A DNA stretch of 64,000 bases from Bartonella sp. ML70XJBT.G. GTDB lineage: Bacteria > Pseudomonadota > Alphaproteobacteria > Rhizobiales > Rhizobiaceae. Within the stretch, counting starts at the first letter, position 1. Each line of letters starts with the position of its first letter. This document shows positions 47,717-58,592 of this stretch, one piece after another. The translations under genes were made by a program, and so were the position numbers. The stretch lies in assembly GCF_028618575.1 (NCBI RefSeq), contig NZ_JAQITA010000002.1, positions 1 through 64,000 of the forward strand, read 5' to 3'. Below the pieces are notes generated by a model. That model saw nothing but the letters and a program-made list of their open reading frames with translations, did no database searches and had not been told where the DNA came from.

Positions 47717-48031
47717 TTATGGAGTGTGCACTTTTTGTTTTGTGACTGAAAACACTGTGTATGTGTGATAGAGATCATTGCCATCTTTAAATGAAAGGTA
47801 ACGAGATGATACCCAACCTGTTTGGGCGTTATATTTAATATGGCACCAATTTCCTTTACAAGTTTGCACAAATACCAATTCTCCGGCACGGATTAAATCA
47901 CAAAGTGCGTGTTTTGTACTTGGTCCTGTTCTCAAATTAAGGTTTCTTGTGACAAAAGCATCCGCGGCTCCGGATACGGTTGTGGCTAAAAAGAGAGAGA
48001 TAAACACAAAGAAAATTACGAACGTCTTCAT
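47717..48031 (-). CDS. Exported bacterial SH3-domain protein
   Basis: A 104-residue protein: signal peptide (FVIFFVFISLFLATTVSGAADA) and one SH3b domain (NLNLRTGPSTKHALCDLIRAGE, GNWCHIKYNAQTGWVSSRYLSF). Bacterial SH3 domains bind peptidoglycan or proteins in the periplasm. ATG 48031 is chosen because it begins the signal peptide; the frame open to 48115 adds an unlikely leader. It is short for the family, with no second domain. Confidence 0.82.
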   Translation of the reverse strand: MKTFVIFFVFISLFLATTVSGAADAFVTRNLNLRTGPSTKHALCDLIRAGELVFVQTCKGNWCHIKYNAQTGWVSSRYLSFKDGNDLYHTYTVFSVTKQKVHTP

Positions 48032-48353
48032 TTTTCTGCAGAGGATTCCTTTAGAGATTTCCTTTTCTTCTCTCTTTATACAAGTTAAATTACGATAAAA
48101 CAGCAAGAAATACAATTATTACTTCTTAAGGATTTTGAATGGTGAGGGCAAAATTTGATCTTTGAGATGCCCAAATATGCAATGGTTTTAATATAAGTGG
48201 TGAATGCTTTATTCTCTTTTTTATTTTTATATGGAAAATAGGGATGCTGTACTATATAATAAGATAGATTGTGGTTTTCGGATTCCAAAAGTCATTTTGG
48301 AAGCCGTTTTTTGTATTTTATTGAACCTTCCGTGTAACAGAAAGGGACGGATT
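48032..48353. other. Divergent spacer between the SH3 gene and greA
   Basis: It contains the promoters of both genes and an SD (AGAAAGGGA) for greA at its end. The frame extending upstream of greA from 48204 has no ribosome site and is not used. Confidence 0.5.
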
Positions 48354-48827
48354 ATGGAAAAAGTTCCGATGACTACAGCTGGTTTTGAAAGTCTTAAAGA
48401 AGAGTTACGTTGGCGTCAACAACAGGAACGTCCACGCATTATTGAAGCAATTTCTGAGGCACGTGCCCATGGTGATTTGTCAGAAAATGCCGAATATCAT
48501 GCCGCTAAAGAAGCACAAAGTCATAATGAGGGGCGTATCAATGAGCTTGAGGATTATATTGCGCGGGCAGAAGTGATTAATGTTTCCCGTCTTTCCGGCG
48601 ACAAAATTAAATTTGGAGCCACTATCAAGCTTTTGGATGAAGATACTGAAGAGAAGAAGGTTTATCAGATCGTTGGTGATCAAGAAGCTGATGTGAAGAC
48701 TGGTAAAATCTCTATTTCCTCGCCTATTGCACGTGCACTTATTGGTAAGCAAGAAGGTGATGTCATTGAAGTAAATGCACCAGGTGGTGCACATAACTAT
48801 GAAATTATTGAGGTTCAATACATCTAA
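48354..48827 (+). CDS. greA: Transcription elongation factor GreA
   Basis: GreA rescues backtracked RNA polymerase by stimulating RNA cleavage. The 157-residue protein has the N-terminal coiled coil with the acidic tip ([23 protein letters not shown], where D and E contact the active site) and the C-terminal FKBP-like domain ([39 protein letters not shown]). AAAGGGA lies 8 bases upstream of ATG 48354. In Sinorhizobium greA is followed by lpsB, as here. Confidence 0.97.
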   Translation: MEKVPMTTAGFESLKEELRWRQQQERPRIIEAISEARAHGDLSENAEYHAAKEAQSHNEGRINELEDYIARAEVINVSRLSGDKIKFGATIKLLDEDTEEKKVYQIVGDQEADVKTGKISISSPIARALIGKQEGDVIEVNAPGGAHNYEIIEVQYI

Positions 48828-48833
48828 ATTGTT

Positions 48834-49892
48834 ATGCGGGTATCCTTGCAAGAAACGGAGATTATTGCTCCTCACTTTAAAAAACGTCTATCAGGAGTGA
48901 CGTCTACAGTTATTCAACTTATTCCTTTGCAACGGGAATAAGGTATACGTATTTCTACTTTTGGATTTGGATTACCCAAAAATTTACCGTCTCTTGCCTT
49001 TAAGGATCTTTTCGGGCTTTGGAAAAACCCGATGGGTAGTCCATTTCGTATTTGGCATGCTTGGCGCAATATTGAGATGCTTTGTGGCATTTTTTGCGCG
49101 ATGTGTTGCGAATGAAACTTAAACTCGTCTTTACATCGACTTCTCAGCGTCATCATAAGTCTTTCACAAAATGGTTGATTCGGCAGATGGATAGGGTGAT
49201 TGCTACCAGTGTGCGTACCGGAGCCTATCTAGAAGTACCGCACACAGTTATTATGCATGGGGTGGATATTCAACGTTTTTCTCCACCTAAAATTCTTGAT
49301 GATGACTTTGCTTCGTCAGGACTTCCTGGAAAATATGCGGTGGGATGTTTTGGGCGTCTGCGCCACTCAAAGGGCACTGATTTGTTTGTGGAGGCAATGA
49401 TCGCTTTATTACCGCGCTATCCTGAGTGGACAGCACTTATTGCTGGTCGAACGACAGAACAACATTATAACTTTGAGAAAAAAATACGCCAAAAAATTGC
49501 TGAAGCGGGTTTGGATCATCGTATTGTTTTTCTTGGTGAGCTACTCAATACACCTTTGTGGTACCGTCGTTTGTCGCTATATGTTGCACCTTCGCGTACA
49601 GAAGGGGTTGGTTTAACCCCTTTGGAGGCAATGGCATCACAGACAGCTGTTGTAGCGAGTGATGCAGGAGTTTATGAAGAATTGGTGGTGGAAGGAACAG
49701 GAACAGTTGTTCAAGCAGGGGATGGAGATGCTTTAACGGCAGCAATTGAACCTTATTTGGCTGATTTACAAAAAAACAATGATAGCGGGAGAAAAAGCTT
49801 TAGCGCATGTGCGTACCCACTTTCCTTTGGAAAAGGAGGCTGCAGCCATTGGGAGCGTTTATGCGGAAATATTTGCGGAAAAAACACTTTAA
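48834..49892 (+). pseudogene. lpsB: Broken lpsB-type LPS core glycosyltransferase gene
   Basis: The remnant matches LpsB/WadC-like GT4 mannosyltransferases of Rhizobiales. The N-terminal IIAPHFKKRLSGVTSTVIQL, the middle MKLKLVFTSTSQRHHKSFTK and VIATSVRT..YLEVP, and the donor-site VAPSRTEGVGLTPLEAMASQ are well kept. Three lesions destroy it. A TAA at 48939-48941 replaces an expected Leu codon (codon 36). A six-T run at 49090-49095 is one base short for the frame that follows. A seven-A run at 49770-49776 is one base long; beyond it the true frame continues as GEKALAHVRTHFPLEKEAAA to a stop at 49890-49892. It follows greA by six bases. Confidence 0.88.
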
Positions 49893-51046
49893 ATATATGG
49901 AATCTTAACTTGAGTCGTGAAATGGATGCATGATCTTGAAAAGTTTTTTCTCATTATCCAAACCAATAACAGTCATCAATATTATTTCGCAAAATGCATG
50001 GTATTTTTGTGTATTATAATTGTAAAAGGTCAAGTTTTTGATAAAAGACTTGGAAATTTATGACTTCTTGAGGCGCGTGAAGGTATCATAAAATTACAGA
50101 AGTGCATTGGTGTCATAGGGCTTGTGTTGGTGCTTAATGGTCAAAACACTCCTCATGAAGAACAAAGCGCTATTGTTGTTGCCAATTCACGGGCTTTTTT
50201 AAAAGACACCTCTCAATGCTCCTAAGCTCATTTCATGGTGCTACCTATGGATGGTATAACGATAAAGCCATTGAACATCACGATCTTTACGCTTATGAAG
50301 GAGCAAGCTAGCACCATATCATTCACTTTGCTAACCTTCCAGTGTTGCGACAGCTTTGCATTGAGAGAATTCATAAAAAGCATTTTTAATTCGTTCTTAT
50401 ACAATTTTTACTCACACGCCAGCCCCACTTGTGATGTGCAAGCGAATGATTTTAATTGATTCAACATGAACAGATTTGAAATGAGAGAATCTTATGCTAT
50501 TCGGGTTTCTCATTCAATATGAATGACGCTAAATTATATTTATAAATCAATTTGTTGTCTCTTTTAGGGTACCGGCTTTGTGAAAAGAAACTTTCTTTGA
50601 GAAGTTTATGCGCTACTCTTTTCGGAGTAGAAGGTTTTTGAAGCTGTTTGTGTTCTCTTAGGGGAGAGGGGTAGTCATGTATTCTTCAATAATAAAATTG
50701 ATAGCAGGGGACTGGTGATAAAAAGTTATTGGTAAAATATATTGACGTTATGTGTGAAAGAGTTCCCTTTTTGATTAAGAAGAGTTAATAAATAAGAATG
50801 TTATGAGACCATAATGTGCTTTAAAAGTTTTTGAATGATATTTGAGAATTCAGCTTTTTTAAAAATGGCTTGTACATTAGGAAAGATGATTTAGAAGTCT
50901 CATTTGTATGCGTGTTATACTGCTTGTGTGACTTACGTGTTTGACGCTCTTTAAAAATTCTTTTATTGATTCAAGAAGGGCTTCGTTTTATAAAGTTAAT
51001 GACTTGTTTTCTCAATCTGTATTCATGTTCCGATTGATGCTGTACA
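49893..51046. other. Decayed intergenic region with gene remnants
   Basis: About 1.15 kb between the lpsB pseudogene and trkH. At 50067-50213 a short frame reads like decayed protein (EGIIKLQKCIGVIGLVLVLN, HEEQSAIVVANSRAFLKDTS). Directly after it lies one copy of a degenerate sequence family (50214-50525). The rest, 50530-51046, is AT-rich and shows nothing recognisable. Confidence 0.55.
50214..50525 (+). repeat. Degenerate dispersed sequence, copy A
   Basis: It is similar over about 300 bases to 58232-58545 in the same orientation. Shared blocks include CTAAGCTCATTT, ATCTTTAC..TTATGAAGG.GCAA and CTTGTGATGTGCA. One frame reads SSFHGATYGWYNDKAIEHHD then LYAYEGAS-stop-HHI...LPVLRQLCIERIH, so the family derives from a protein-coding sequence that is dead in both copies. 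I do not recognise the parent protein. Confidence 0.6.
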
Positions 51047-52453
51047 TTAAAATTGTTCACGCCAAAAAGCGGGAATAAAAAGTACGAATATCGTTATTAT
51101 TTCAAGACGTCCAGCCAGCATGAGAAAACTCAAAATCCATAAAGCACTATCATTGATTGTAGAAAAATTGCCAACAGGACCGATAATATTTCCAAAACCT
51201 GGACCAATATTGGAAAGAGCGGTGAGGACTCCTGTAAAGGCAGACGTAAAGTCAAGTCCTGTTGTAAGCAAAAGTGCAGTGCCAATAAGAAGACAAAACA
51301 TGTAAAGACAGACAAAAAATAATACTGCTTTAGCAACATCACTCGAAATGTTTAAATGATCGTAGCGCGCTTTTACAATGACATTGGGAAAAAGGAGCTT
51401 TTCTATATTTGTTTGTGTAATACGCCAAAGGATTATGAGGCGATTGATTTTCATTCCACCAGAGGTAGAACCTGCACATCCACCTGTAAAAGAAACAAGG
51501 AAAAAAATACCAAGCGCAAAAGGACCCCAAAGTTGATAATCTTCAGCGCTATAACCAGTAGTACTGATGATGGATGTGATATGAAAAATGACATCAAGAA
51601 AAACTAAATAAAAAGCGCGATGATCATGAAATTTTAGCCATGCTGCTAAAGCAAAGCTGAAAAGAAAAACAATATAGAGAAAGACAATAACTTGTGAATC
51701 AATGAAACGTTTTGAGCGGCCAGGAAGCACTAATTTAACATAAAGCACGAAAGGCAGCGCGGAGAGCAACATAAAAATCGTTGAAGTGATTAAGATGGCT
51801 GGTTTGTCAGAAAAATAGCCAAAAGAGGCATCGTGGGTTGAAAAACCAGCTGTGGCTATCGTGCTCATTGCATGGTTAATCGCATCAAATAGACTCATGC
51901 CAGAAGCAAAGTAGGAGAGCATACAAGCCAACGTTAGGCCAACATAGGCTATGATAATTCCGTTAGCAATTTGGTTGATGCGAGGCAATATTTTTTCAGA
52001 TTTATCAGATGATTCCATATGAAAAAGTTGTACTCCACCAACACGCAGTGAAGGCAAAAGCAATAAGGCTAAGCCGATAAAACCAATGCCGCCAATCCAG
52101 CATATGAGAGAGCGCCATAACAAAATACTGCGTGATAAATTATCAAGACCGTTAAGTACTGTGGAGCCTGTGGTGGTAATTCCAGAGACGGATTCAAAAA
52201 TTGCTCCTGCTAGGGAAATGGGAAGAGGAGAAAGGTAAAGAGGGAGGGCACCTACAACGCTCCCTGTGAGCCAAAGACAAACGGTGAGCAAAAAACCAAG
52301 CCGTGCTGAAAAACGACAAGTTGCACCTCTCGTTGCTAAAAGAATCAGTGTCGCTAACATGGTCGTTATGGCGCAAGAATAGAGAAAGGTTATCCAATTA
52401 TGGTTATTGTCGTGCAAATCGATAAAAATTGGCAGAAGCATTGCTCCTCCCAT
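51047..52453 (-). CDS. trkH: TrkH-family potassium uptake protein
   Basis: The channel-like membrane subunit of the Trk K+ uptake system, at least 468 residues with about ten membrane segments and four P-loop repeats. Examples are SVSGITTTGSTVLNGLDNL, AMSTIATAGFSTHDASFG, ITSIISTTGYSAEDY and GVLTALSNIGPGFGNI, each with the filter glycine. No trkA lies nearby. ATG 52453 falls inside the first helix: the frame stays open 15 more codons to an ATT at 52498 (FQFIINVCARFALIMGG), with AGGGA a few bases upstream. A rare AUU start or a shortened helix is possible. Confidence 0.92.
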   Translation of the reverse strand: MGGAMLLPIFIDLHDNNHNWITFLYSCAITTMLATLILLATRGATCRFSARLGFLLTVCLWLTGSVVGALPLYLSPLPISLAGAIFESVSGITTTGSTVLNGLDNLSRSILLWRSLICWIGGIGFIGLALLLLPSLRVGGVQLFHMESSDKSEKILPRINQIANGIIIAYVGLTLACMLSYFASGMSLFDAINHAMSTIATAGFSTHDASFGYFSDKPAILITSTIFMLLSALPFVLYVKLVLPGRSKRFIDSQVIVFLYIVFLFSFALAAWLKFHDHRAFYLVFLDVIFHITSIISTTGYSAEDYQLWGPFALGIFFLVSFTGGCAGSTSGGMKINRLIILWRITQTNIEKLLFPNVIVKARYDHLNISSDVAKAVLFFVCLYMFCLLIGTALLLTTGLDFTSAFTGVLTALSNIGPGFGNIIGPVGNFSTINDSALWILSFLMLAGRLEIITIFVLFIPAFWREQF

Positions 52454-52751
52454 GATTAAGGCAAAACGTGCACAAACATTGATAATAAATTGAAAAATGA
52501 TCGTTCCCTATCTTTGTATCATTTTCGTTACGGTTTTATGCCCATAATAACTTACGTTTTTCTCTATTATATGATAAAGATCAACTTCTATATTAAGTAT
52601 GCCTTGATACATTGGCAATCAAGTCCTTTTCATTAAACTTGAAAAGAGATACATATACACCATAATTTAGGCTGTTGAAATTTTTTTTAAAAGGCTGCAT
52701 TTCATTATAATTTATAGAATAATTAAATAAGAAAAAATGTAAGGGGATTCT

Positions 52752-53705
52752 ATGGTTCAATCGCATATTCGCCTGCTTATTATTGGCTCGGGGCCAGCTG
52801 GTTATACAGCGGCGATCTATGCGGCAAGAGCAATGCTCAAGCCCGTTTTAGTTACTGGTTTGCAGCAGGGGGGGCAGTTGATGATTACAACCGATGTGGA
52901 AAACTATCCAGGTTTTGCTGATCCGATTCAAGGATCATGGTTAATGGAACAAATGGCAAAACAAGCTGAAAATATGGGGACAAGAATTGTCTATGATAGT
53001 ATTACAAAGGCTGATTTATTGAAGCATCCTTTTACCTTATATGGAGATTCTGGAACGCAATATTGTTGTGATGCCCTCATTATCGCAACGGGGGCGCAAG
53101 CGCGCTGGCTTGGTCTGGAAAGTGAACAGACTTTTATGGGAGGAGGCGTTTCTGCTTGTGCTACATGTGATGGTTTTTTTTATCGTGGTAAAGATGTCAT
53201 TGTTGTAGGAGGGGGAAATACAGCTGTTGAAGAAGCTCTTTATTTATCGCATTTGGCCAAAAGTGTCAGTGTAGTTCATCGGCGCGGTTATTTGAAGGCA
53301 GAAAAAATTTTGCAAGATAGATTGTTCGCTCGCGATAATGTACGTGTTCTTTGGGATCATGTCGTAGAGGAAATTGTTGGTTTGCCAGCTCAAGATTCAA
53401 AGGGGGCGGTTGTAACAGGTGCACGTCTTAAAAATATTAAAACGGGTCAAGAAATGAAGGTGAATGCAGAGGGAGTGTTTATTGCCATTGGGCATGATCC
53501 CGCTGTTTCTTTGTTTGAAGGACAATTAAAACAAAAAAGAGGAGGTTACTTGTGGACAGAACCAGATTCAACCGCAACAAGTATTGCTGGGGTTTTTGCT
53601 GCTGGTGATGTTACAGATGAAATATTCCGCCAAGCTATAACGGCAGCGGGAAGGGGGTGTATGGCGGCATTGGAAGCAGAACGTTTTTTAGATCTCAAAG
53701 CATGA
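52752..53705 (+). CDS. trxB: Thioredoxin-disulfide reductase
   Basis: The NADPH-dependent flavoenzyme that reduces thioredoxin, 317 residues. The FAD-binding IIGSGPAGYTAAIYAARA is at residues 10-27, the redox pair CATC at 136-139, the NADPH site VVGGGNTAVEEALYLS follows, and the C-terminal FAD motif is GVFAAGDVTDEIFRQAITAA. AAGGGGA lies upstream of ATG. The LysR gene follows 36 bases later, an order shared with Sinorhizobium and Agrobacterium lsrB. Confidence 0.97.
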   Translation: MVQSHIRLLIIGSGPAGYTAAIYAARAMLKPVLVTGLQQGGQLMITTDVENYPGFADPIQGSWLMEQMAKQAENMGTRIVYDSITKADLLKHPFTLYGDSGTQYCCDALIIATGAQARWLGLESEQTFMGGGVSACATCDGFFYRGKDVIVVGGGNTAVEEALYLSHLAKSVSVVHRRGYLKAEKILQDRLFARDNVRVLWDHVVEEIVGLPAQDSKGAVVTGARLKNIKTGQEMKVNAEGVFIAIGHDPAVSLFEGQLKQKRGGYLWTEPDSTATSIAGVFAAGDVTDEIFRQAITAAGRGCMAALEAERFLDLKA

Positions 53706-53741
53706 CATTTATTGAAAAAGTAAAAAATAAGAGGTGAAATT

Positions 53742-54647
53742 GTGGTGTCACCATTGGATTGGGATAAGTTGAGGGTTTTTCATGCTGCCGCAGAAGCTGG
53801 TTCTTTTACCCATGCTGCTCAAAAGCTTCATTTATCTCAATCAGCGGTTTCACGACAAGTTTCAGCTTTAGAACAAGAGGTGGGGGTGCCCCTGTTTCAG
53901 CGTCATGCACGTGGTTTGATTCTCACCGAGCAGGGTGAAATTCTTTATAGAACAACTCATGATGTTTTGATGAAGCTTGAAAATGTTCGATCGCAATTAA
54001 GTGAAAGTTGTGAAAAACCAACCGGACACTTGCGGGTTACATCGACTTTCGGAATGGGAGCGGGGTGGATTGCAGAGCGGATGCCAGAATTCTTAAGTCT
54101 TTATCCTGATATGCGAATTCAGCTTTTGCTTTCTGATGAAGAGCTTGATTTAACAATGCGTCATGCAGATTGTGCTGTTCGTCTCCATCAACCTCAGCAG
54201 CCTGATCTTATTCAAAGAAAACTTTTTACAATTCATATGCATGTTTATGCTTCGGAAAACTATCTTGCAAATTATGGTAAACCAGAAAAGTTATCTGAAC
54301 TTGATGCACATCGTATTATTTCATTTGGTGAACCTGTTCCGCATTATTTGTCTGGTTTAAATTGGCTGGAAAAGGCTGGTAGAAGTGATGGGTCTTTGCG
54401 TTCTTCAGTTCTGCGAATCAACAATATTATTTCAATTAAGAATGCGCTTATGCGTGATCTTGGTATTGCGGTGCTTCCTGATTATATCGTCAATAATGAT
54501 GAGCGTCTTGTGCGTCTTTTCCCTGATATGGTGGATATTCCTTCTTTTGATACCTTTTTTTGTTATCCTTATGCTTTAAAGAATTTGGCAAAGCTGAATG
54601 CTTTTCGAGATTATATTTTTTTAAAAGCACGTCAGTGGTCTTTTTAA
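53742..54647 (+). CDS. lsrB: LysR-type regulator LsrB/VtlR
   Basis: A 301-residue LysR regulator: winged helix at residues 5-64 (LDWDKLRVFHAAAEAGSFTH, LSQSAVSRQVSALEQEVG), linker helix, and an effector domain with three cysteines (SESCEKP, HADCAVRLH, TFFCYPYAL). LsrB/VtlR is encoded next to trxB in Sinorhizobium and Agrobacterium; in Sinorhizobium it senses oxidation by cysteines, and in Brucella VtlR activates the small RNA AbcR2. The trxB neighbour and the AbcR-like RNA just downstream support this identity. It starts with GTG 53742 (or GTG 53745) after GAGG. Confidence 0.85.
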   Translation: MVSPLDWDKLRVFHAAAEAGSFTHAAQKLHLSQSAVSRQVSALEQEVGVPLFQRHARGLILTEQGEILYRTTHDVLMKLENVRSQLSESCEKPTGHLRVTSTFGMGAGWIAERMPEFLSLYPDMRIQLLLSDEELDLTMRHADCAVRLHQPQQPDLIQRKLFTIHMHVYASENYLANYGKPEKLSELDAHRIISFGEPVPHYLSGLNWLEKAGRSDGSLRSSVLRINNIISIKNALMRDLGIAVLPDYIVNNDERLVRLFPDMVDIPSFDTFFCYPYALKNLAKLNAFRDYIFLKARQWSF

Positions 54648-54730
54648 TAAAGTACTTTTGAAGAGCTATGTGTTTAATGCATAGCAGGTGCGCGTAAGTC
54701 TTTATTGTACTTTTTCTTATAAAATGACAT

Positions 54731-54860
54731 AGAAGGTTATCTCTTGATTATGTTGCCTCCCATTGCATTTTCTTGAGTGTTCCCTTACGAAGATCTGTCA
54801 GATTGATTTTATCTCTGGGGATTTTCTAAATTTGCCGGACGTTTGTCCGGCCTTTTTTTT
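54731..54860 (+). ncRNA. AbcR-like (alpha-r15 class) small RNA
   Basis: Downstream of lsrB lies a segment of about 130 bases ending in a GC-rich terminator: GCCGGAC-GTTT-GTCCGGC at 54834-54851 with eight Ts. It carries CTCCCA at 54757-54762, in the context CCTCCCATTGC, and GTTCCC at 54779-54784. These are, as I recall, the M1 and M2 anti-Shine-Dalgarno motifs of AbcR RNAs, in the right order and spacing. A possible promoter is TTGTAC near 54705 with a TATAAAAT-like -10 near 54718. In Agrobacterium the abcR1/abcR2 pair lies next to the LsrB gene. AbcR RNAs repress ABC-transporter mRNAs. The 5' end is approximate. Confidence 0.78.
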
Positions 54861-55407
54861 AGTTTTTTGCTTCTATATCTCACAACGTAGATGTCTTCAA
54901 AGATGATAAAAAGCTCAAAAAGTTTAGCACATTGTATGATGAAGAAATATTGGGATTATTATGGTCCTTTCTAAAGAGAAAAGGTTGGCTTGAACGGCGT
55001 GGTATTTGTAAGTGCGCAATTTTGTTTAATGTTATGATTTTCGTTGAAGATGTATACTTTACAAGCATGTAAAAGCATTATGGTAGTTATTGAAAATAAC
55101 TGTAGAATCGAATAAGAGTTATTTCTTGCTTATAGTTAAAATAACCAACAGTATAAGTTTTCATGAGGGTGAAAAAAGATAGATATATACTTGATAAGAA
55201 TATCATTTTTTAATGATGTGTCTTTCTATCTTTTACGTATGAAGAGGCTGTTCCTTTTTGTTCTATTCTTGGCATAGGTTACTGTGCGGTTTTCTCCATA
55301 GATATTTTCTGTAGAAACTATTTGTTTTCACTATACGTCTAAAAGCCAAAAATCTTTCAGAGAGGTGAGAGGGTCAGAAAATTGTAACGATAGACAAGCT
55401 GCGTATT
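54861..55407. other. Spacer after the AbcR-like RNA
   Basis: About 550 AT-rich bases up to aatA. I looked for a second AbcR copy (CTCCCA plus GTTCCC plus terminator) and found none. A minus-strand frame at 54880-55068 has no support. Confidence 0.5.
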
Positions 55408-57706
<2,299 letters not shown>

Positions 57707-57725
57707 CTCGCCCTTAAAGGGCGAG
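57707..57725 (-). terminator. Terminator of the cold-shock gene
   Basis: CTCGCCCTT and AAGGGCGAG form a 9-bp GC-rich stem around one base (so a small loop after fraying). On the minus strand it is followed by TTTTTTATTTTTT. It lies about 33 bases past the csp stop codon. Confidence 0.9.
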
Positions 57726-57758
57726 GATTTTGTATTGCTATGTAGCAGAATTTAAAAA

Positions 57759-57968
57759 TTAAAGCGCTGCAAGGTTGCCAGCGGCAAATTTCCCAGAACG
57801 ACGATCTTGAAGAACATCATAAGAAACTTTTTGTCCTTCATTAAGATTGTTTAAACCAGAACGTTCAACAGCGGAAATATGTACAAAGACATCTGCACTT
57901 CCATCACTCGGCTGAATGAAACCAAAGCCTTTTGTTGTATTAAACCACTTAACTGTTCCTGTAGACAT
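57759..57968 (-). CDS. cspA: Cold-shock domain protein
   Basis: A 69-residue single-stranded nucleic acid-binding protein with both RNP motifs: KGFGFIQP (RNP1) and VFVHIS (RNP2), in the frame TGTVKWFNTTKGFGFIQPSD. It probably acts as an RNA chaperone. ATG 57968 has AAGGAG six bases upstream; the frame extended to 58025 is leader sequence. Which csp paralogue it is cannot be decided. Confidence 0.94.
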   Translation of the reverse strand: MSTGTVKWFNTTKGFGFIQPSDGSADVFVHISAVERSGLNNLNEGQKVSYDVLQDRRSGKFAAGNLAAL

Positions 57969-58592
57969 AGGAAACTCCTTAGAATATATAATTGTATTAT
58001 GTATTGAAGTCACAAAGTGCTTCAATACGGTTTTAGATCGAAATTAGGTGGGAGAAGTTTCGCCGAAAGTGCAGAATGCACAGGAAAGAAAGTCACATAA
58101 CCGAAAGTTCGATGAAGCTCAATATAAAAGTCTTTAGGATAAAAAGCAAGCGTTAATCGGTCTTTTATACAAATAAAGGCTGCAAGAAAATATAAAAGGA
58201 CTGTTCACATGTTTGTTTAAAGGGTTCTTAAGCTATCTAAGCTCATTTTATGATGGTCGCTGCGAAGGGGATGATGGTAAAATCATATCACCATCTTTAC
58301 CTTTATGAAGGGGCAAAACGACGCCACCATATTCTTTATCAGCTGCCAATGTTACAGGACATCTTCGGCAGTTGAGGTGATTTATGCGAGGTATTTTTAT
58401 CTTTCTCTTTAAACGTTTTGGTTTATACGCTCATGCGTCTTGTGATGTGCATACAAGTGATGTTCATTTATTCAACATATACAGATTTAAAATGGAACCA
58501 TTCGATGGTATCAGGTCTCTCATTCAAGTTGAAAATAATGAATGATCATTATCAATCAATGCATTGCTTATGTTCTCCCATAGTAAAAAAAA
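57969..58592. other. Spacer between carB end and cspA with repeat copy B
   Basis: Both flanking genes are on the minus strand. The first 200 bases should include the cspA promoter and 5' leader. The rest holds a degenerate sequence (58232-58545) related to 50214-50525. Confidence 0.5.
58232..58545 (+). repeat. Degenerate dispersed sequence, copy B
   Basis: The partner of 50214-50525, in the same orientation. One frame reads HHHLYLYEGAKRRHHILYQL then PMLQDIFGS-stop, matching copy A's HHDLYAYEGAS-stop-HHI and LPVLRQL. The 3' halves also align (CTTGTGATGTGCA; TTCAACAT.TACAGATTT.AAATG; TCTCATTCAA). Both copies have separate frame breaks. The parent protein is unknown to me. Confidence 0.6.

Noticed and set aside
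50235-50459. Plus-strand 74-codon frame
   Set aside because: It lies in degenerate repeat copy A and is in a different frame from the conserved HHDLYAYEGA segment.
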